Source of the DNA: Pseudomonas fluorescens
GTDB taxonomy: Bacteria > Pseudomonadota > Gammaproteobacteria > Pseudomonadales > Pseudomonadaceae
NCBI RefSeq assembly: GCF_002022275.1
Contig: NZ_MSDF01000014.1
Span: 23,999 to 87,998 of the forward strand
Direction of reading: 5' to 3'
Length of the DNA stretch: 64,000 nt
The notes below the pieces were generated by a model, which worked only from the letters and a program-made list of their open reading frames with translations, did no database searches and was not told the DNA's origin. Each line of letters opens with the position of its first letter. The first letter of the stretch is position 1. The position numbers and the translations under genes are program-made. Shown here piece after piece: positions 60,928 through 64,000 of the stretch.

Positions 60928-62826
60928 ATGAGCCTATTAGAAGAAAACCAAGCCACCGACCTTGAGCAGATGGTCGGCCTCACCCGCCGCCGCTTTATCG
61001 GCGCGGGCGCCCTGTGTGGCGCCGCGATGTTTCTGGGCGGCAACTTGCTGACCCGCAGCGCCATGGCCGTGAATGCCGCGTCCGCTAGCCCGTTGCTAGG
61101 TTTCCCGAGCATCGCCGCCGCCACCAGCGACGCCATCACTTTGCCGCCCGGTTACAGCGCCTCGGTGTTGATCAGTTGGGGCCAGCCACTGAGCAAGAAC
61201 GCCCCGGCCTTCGACCCCTCCGGCAACGGCACGGCCAAAGCCCAGGAACAGCAGTTCGGCGACAACAACGACGGCATGAGCCTCTTCGCCTTCCCCGGCG
61301 ACAACAACCGCGCGCTGATGGCAATCAACAACGAATACACCAATTATCGCTACCTTTTCGCCCACGGCGGCGCGCCACAATCGGCCGAAGACGTGCGCAA
61401 AGCCTTGGCCAGCGAAGGCGTGTCGGTGATCGAAGTGCGGCGCAAGGGCGACACCTGGCAGTTCGTCCAGGACTCGCGCTACAACCGCCGCATCCACGGC
61501 AACTCGCCGATTCGCCTGAGCGGCCCGGCCGCCGGCCACGACTGGCTGAAAACAAGCGCCGACAAAAGCGGCAAGAAAGCCCTCGGCACCTTCCAGAACT
61601 GCGCCAACGGCAAAACGCCTTGGGGCACTTATCTGACCTGCGAAGAGAACTTCACTGACTGCTTCGGCAGCAGTAACCCACAACAGACGTTCGACGCCGG
61701 GCAAAAACGCTACGGTGTGGTCGCCGCCAGCAAAGACATCAACTGGCATCAACACGACCCACGCTTCGATATCGCCAAAAACCCCAACGAACTCAACCGC
61801 CATGGCTGGGTGGTGGAGATCGACCCGTTCGACCCGCAATCCACCCCCGCCAAACGCACCGCGCTGGGCCGCTTCAAACACGAAAACGCCGCACTGGCTG
61901 AAACCCGCGATGGCCGCGCGGTGGTGTACATGGGCGACGACGAACGCGGCGAGTTCATCTACAAGTTCGTCAGCCGCGACAAAATCAACCACAAGAACCC
62001 CAAGGCCAACAAAGACCTGCTCGACCACGGCACCTTGTTCGTGGCGATCTTCGACGCGGGCGACGGCAACGCCGACCATCCCAAGGGCAAGGGCCAATGG
62101 GTCGAACTCACCCACGGTAAAAATGGTATCGACGCCAGCAGCGGTTTCGCCAACCAGGCTGAAGTGCTGATCCACGCGCGCCTCGCCGCCAGCGTCGTGA
62201 AAGCCACACGCATGGACCGCCCGGAATGGATCGTGGTCAGCCCCACCGACGGCCAGGTCTATTGCACCCTCACCAACAACGCCAAGCGCGGCGAAGACGG
62301 CCAGCCGGTGGGCGGCCCGAACCCGCGTGAGAAAAACGTCTACGGGCAGATCCTGCGCTGGAAGGCGAATGCCGATGACCACGGCGCCATGGATTTCAGC
62401 TGGGACCTGTTTGTGGTGGCCGGCAACCCCGGCGTGCACGCCGGCACGCCGAAGGGTGGCTCGTCGAATATCAACCCGCAGAACATGTTCAACAGCCCCG
62501 ACGGTTTGGGCTTCGACAAGGCCGGGCGCCTGTGGATCCTCACCGATGGCGACTACAGCAACGCCGGCGACTTCGCGGGGATGGGCAATAACCAGATGCT
62601 GTGTGCCGATCCGTCCACCGGGGAAATTCGCCGGTTCATGGTGGGGCCAGTGGCGTGCGAGGTGACAGGGATCAGCTTCTCGCCGGATCAGAAGACCCTG
62701 TTTGTGGGCATTCAGCACCCAGGTGAAACTGGTGGTTCGACGTGGCCGGAGCATCTGCCGAATGGCAAGCCGCGGTCGTCGGTGATGGCGATTCGAAGGG
62801 ATGACGGCGGCATCGTCGGCGCCTGA
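60928..62826 (+). CDS. PhoX-family phosphatase (DUF839), TAT-exported
   Basis: The 632-residue protein has a twin-arginine signal (TRRRFIGAGALCGAAMFLGG, near residues 19-38) and a PhoX beta-propeller. Iron/calcium-site blocks NNEYTNYRY, YLTCEENFTDCFG, RFKHENAAL and YMGDDERGEFIYKFV are visible. PhoX phosphatases release phosphate from monoesters in the periplasm using an Fe-Ca cofactor. GGGAGCC precedes ATG 60928. It stands alone between modE-like and srkA; I did not identify a pho box. Confidence 0.88.
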   Translation: MSLLEENQATDLEQMVGLTRRRFIGAGALCGAAMFLGGNLLTRSAMAVNAASASPLLGFPSIAAATSDAITLPPGYSASVLISWGQPLSKNAPAFDPSGNGTAKAQEQQFGDNNDGMSLFAFPGDNNRALMAINNEYTNYRYLFAHGGAPQSAEDVRKALASEGVSVIEVRRKGDTWQFVQDSRYNRRIHGNSPIRLSGPAAGHDWLKTSADKSGKKALGTFQNCANGKTPWGTYLTCEENFTDCFGSSNPQQTFDAGQKRYGVVAASKDINWHQHDPRFDIAKNPNELNRHGWVVEIDPFDPQSTPAKRTALGRFKHENAALAETRDGRAVVYMGDDERGEFIYKFVSRDKINHKNPKANKDLLDHGTLFVAIFDAGDGNADHPKGKGQWVELTHGKNGIDASSGFANQAEVLIHARLAASVVKATRMDRPEWIVVSPTDGQVYCTLTNNAKRGEDGQPVGGPNPREKNVYGQILRWKANADDHGAMDFSWDLFVVAGNPGVHAGTPKGGSSNINPQNMFNSPDGLGFDKAGRLWILTDGDYSNAGDFAGMGNNQMLCADPSTGEIRRFMVGPVACEVTGISFSPDQKTLFVGIQHPGETGGSTWPEHLPNGKPRSSVMAIRRDDGGIVGA

Positions 62827-62835
62827 TAGGGCCTA

Positions 62836-62907
62836 ATCGCAGGCAAGCCAGCTCCCACATTTCGAATTGTGAATACATTCAAATGTGGGAGCTGGCTTGC
62901 CTGCGAT
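62836..62907. repeat. REP pair in tail-to-tail orientation
   Basis: ATCGCAGGCAAGCCAGCTCC... (62836-62862) is followed by its reverse complement (62881-62907) after only about 18 bases. This is the opposite arrangement to the other doublets: here the GTGGGAG ends face inwards. It separates phoX-like and srkA. Confidence 0.9.
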
Positions 62908-62994
62908 AGCACCAGAACAGCCACCACCTATCTCGGCCCCGGTGCGTTACCATACCGGGCCGGACGCGGCGCCCTGCTGCGCGCAGGAGTTCGC

Positions 62995-63969
62995 ATGGCC
63001 CATCCGTTTGAAACACTCACCCCCGACCTCGTACTCGACGCTGTCGAAAGCATCGGTTTTCTCAGCGATGCTCGCGTATTGGCGCTCAACAGCTACGAAA
63101 ATCGCGTGTATCAAGTGGGTATCGAAGACTCGGAACCGCTGATCGCCAAGTTCTACCGGCCGCAGCGCTGGACCAATGAAGCGATCCTTGAAGAACACCG
63201 CTTCACCTTCGAACTCGCTGAGTGCGAAGTGCCGGTGGTCGCGCCAATGATCCACAACGGCGAAAGCCTGTTCGAACACGCCGGTTTCCGCTTCACCCTG
63301 TTCCCCCGCCGTGGCGGCCGCGCGCCGGAGCCGGGCAACCTCGACCAACTCTATCGCCTCGGGCAATTGCTCGGCCGTTTGCACGCGGTGGGTTCCACCC
63401 GCCCGTTCGAACACCGTGAAGCATTGGGCGTGAAGAACTTCGGCCACGATTCCCTCAACACCCTGCTCGAAGGCAACTTCATTCCCAAGAGCCTGCTGCC
63501 CGCCTACGAGTCGGTGGCGCGCGACCTGCTCAAGCGTGTGGAAGAGGTGTACAAGGCCACGCCGCACAAGAACATCCGCATGCACGGCGATTGCCACCCC
63601 GGCAACATGATGTGCCGCGACGAGATGTTCCATATCGTCGACCTGGATGACTGCCGCATGGGCCCGGCGGTGCAGGATCTTTGGATGATGCTCGCCGGTG
63701 ACCGTCAGGAATGTCTGGGCCAGCTGTCGGAATTGATGGACGGCTACCAGGAATTTCACGACTTCGACCCGCGCGAACTGGCGCTGATCGAACCGCTGCG
63801 CGCCTTGCGCCTGATGCACTACAGCGCCTGGCTGGCACGGCGCTGGGACGACCCGGCGTTCCCTCACAGCTTCCCGTGGTTTGGCAGCGAGCGGTATTGG
63901 GGTGATCAGGTGTTGGCGTTGCGCGAGCAGTTATCGGCGCTCAACGAAGAGCCCCTGAAACTCTTCTGA
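62995..63969 (+). CDS. srkA: Stress response serine/threonine kinase SrkA (YihE)
   Basis: The 324-residue APH-fold kinase has NSYENRVYQVG at the N-terminus, catalytic RMHGDCHPGNMM and metal-binding IVDLDDCRMGP. In E. coli YihE/SrkA counters Cpx stress and MazEF-linked death by phosphorylating unknown targets. ATG 62995 has AGGAG at 5-8 bases; the frame remains open upstream through a REP, with no start signal. It ends 31 bases before the window edge. Confidence 0.93.
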   Translation: MAHPFETLTPDLVLDAVESIGFLSDARVLALNSYENRVYQVGIEDSEPLIAKFYRPQRWTNEAILEEHRFTFELAECEVPVVAPMIHNGESLFEHAGFRFTLFPRRGGRAPEPGNLDQLYRLGQLLGRLHAVGSTRPFEHREALGVKNFGHDSLNTLLEGNFIPKSLLPAYESVARDLLKRVEEVYKATPHKNIRMHGDCHPGNMMCRDEMFHIVDLDDCRMGPAVQDLWMMLAGDRQECLGQLSELMDGYQEFHDFDPRELALIEPLRALRLMHYSAWLARRWDDPAFPHSFPWFGSERYWGDQVLALREQLSALNEEPLKLF

Positions 63970-63986
63970 CTGCCCGCACACTCCTC

Positions 63987-64000
63987 TGTGGGAGCCAGCT
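63987..64000. repeat. REP left arm, cut by the window edge
   Basis: TGTGGGAGCCAGCT is a variant of the REP arm. The partner would lie beyond the window. Confidence 0.6.

Overview
The window is chromosomal DNA of a Pseudomonas, most likely the P. fluorescens group. The evidence is high-GC coding sequence, gene order that I recall from P. putida and P. aeruginosa (lptD-surA-pdxA-rsmA-apaG-apaH, prkA-yeaH-spoVR, rpsU-dnaG-rpoD-rmcA-tRNA, davBA-pqqFABCDE, bioBFHCD), and many copies of the fluorescent-pseudomonad REP sequence GTGGGAGC(T/G)GGCTTGCC(T/C)GCGAT arranged as inverted pairs. I see no prophage, insertion sequence, CRISPR array or integrated island. Almost all of it reads as vertically inherited core genome.

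Layout. 1-2.4 kb: polyamine-type ABC transporter (permease start, binding protein, ATPase; minus strand). 2.6-5.3 kb: LuxR-type response regulator and a periplasmic-sensing histidine kinase. 5.4-6.3 kb: DUF3530 protein. 6.5-8.9 kb: djlA-murU-amgK (co-chaperone and cell-wall recycling; minus), divergent from 9.1-16.8 kb: lptD-surA-pdxA-rsmA-apaG-apaH-glpE. 17.1-22 kb: prkA-yeaH-spoVR stress module behind a sigma-S-like promoter. 22-26 kb: cca, folK, folB, plsY, tsaD. 26.2-30.7 kb: macromolecular synthesis operon rpsU-dnaG-rpoD. 30.8-34.7 kb: rmcA, a PAS/GGDEF/EAL c-di-GMP enzyme, and tRNA-Ile(CAU). 34.8-37.9 kb: Lrp-type regulator with davB and davA (lysine to 5-aminovalerate). 38-43.7 kb: pqqF and pqqABCDE (PQQ cofactor). 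43.7-46.4 kb: a 52-residue YqaE/Pmp3 membrane protein, a class III aminotransferase and a divergent LysR regulator. 46.6-53.8 kb: three paralogous acyl-CoA dehydrogenases with a diguanylate cyclase between the second and third. 54.2-59.2 kb: small flagellar-rod-like protein and the biotin operon bioBFHCD (minus). 59.3-64 kb: comF, modE-like regulator, TAT-exported PhoX, srkA.

Many genes are translationally coupled by 1-10 base overlaps: surA/pdxA, pdxA/rsmA, apaG/apaH, yeaH/spoVR, folB/folK, amgK/murU, bioF/bioH, bioH/bioC and bioC/bioD. Several starts are GTG or TTG, chosen by Shine-Dalgarno position.

The observations most worth following are regulatory: two in-frame, well-spaced starts for pqqA; two overlapping PsrA-type boxes before the acyl-CoA dehydrogenase next to the bio operon; a BirA-like operator that carries the bioB -35 box inside the first codons of comF; a hairpin that buries the cca Shine-Dalgarno; a nested REP between bioF and bioB; and a DUF3530 hydrolase fold whose nucleophile position is glycine. 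I did not find a convincing undescribed multi-gene system.
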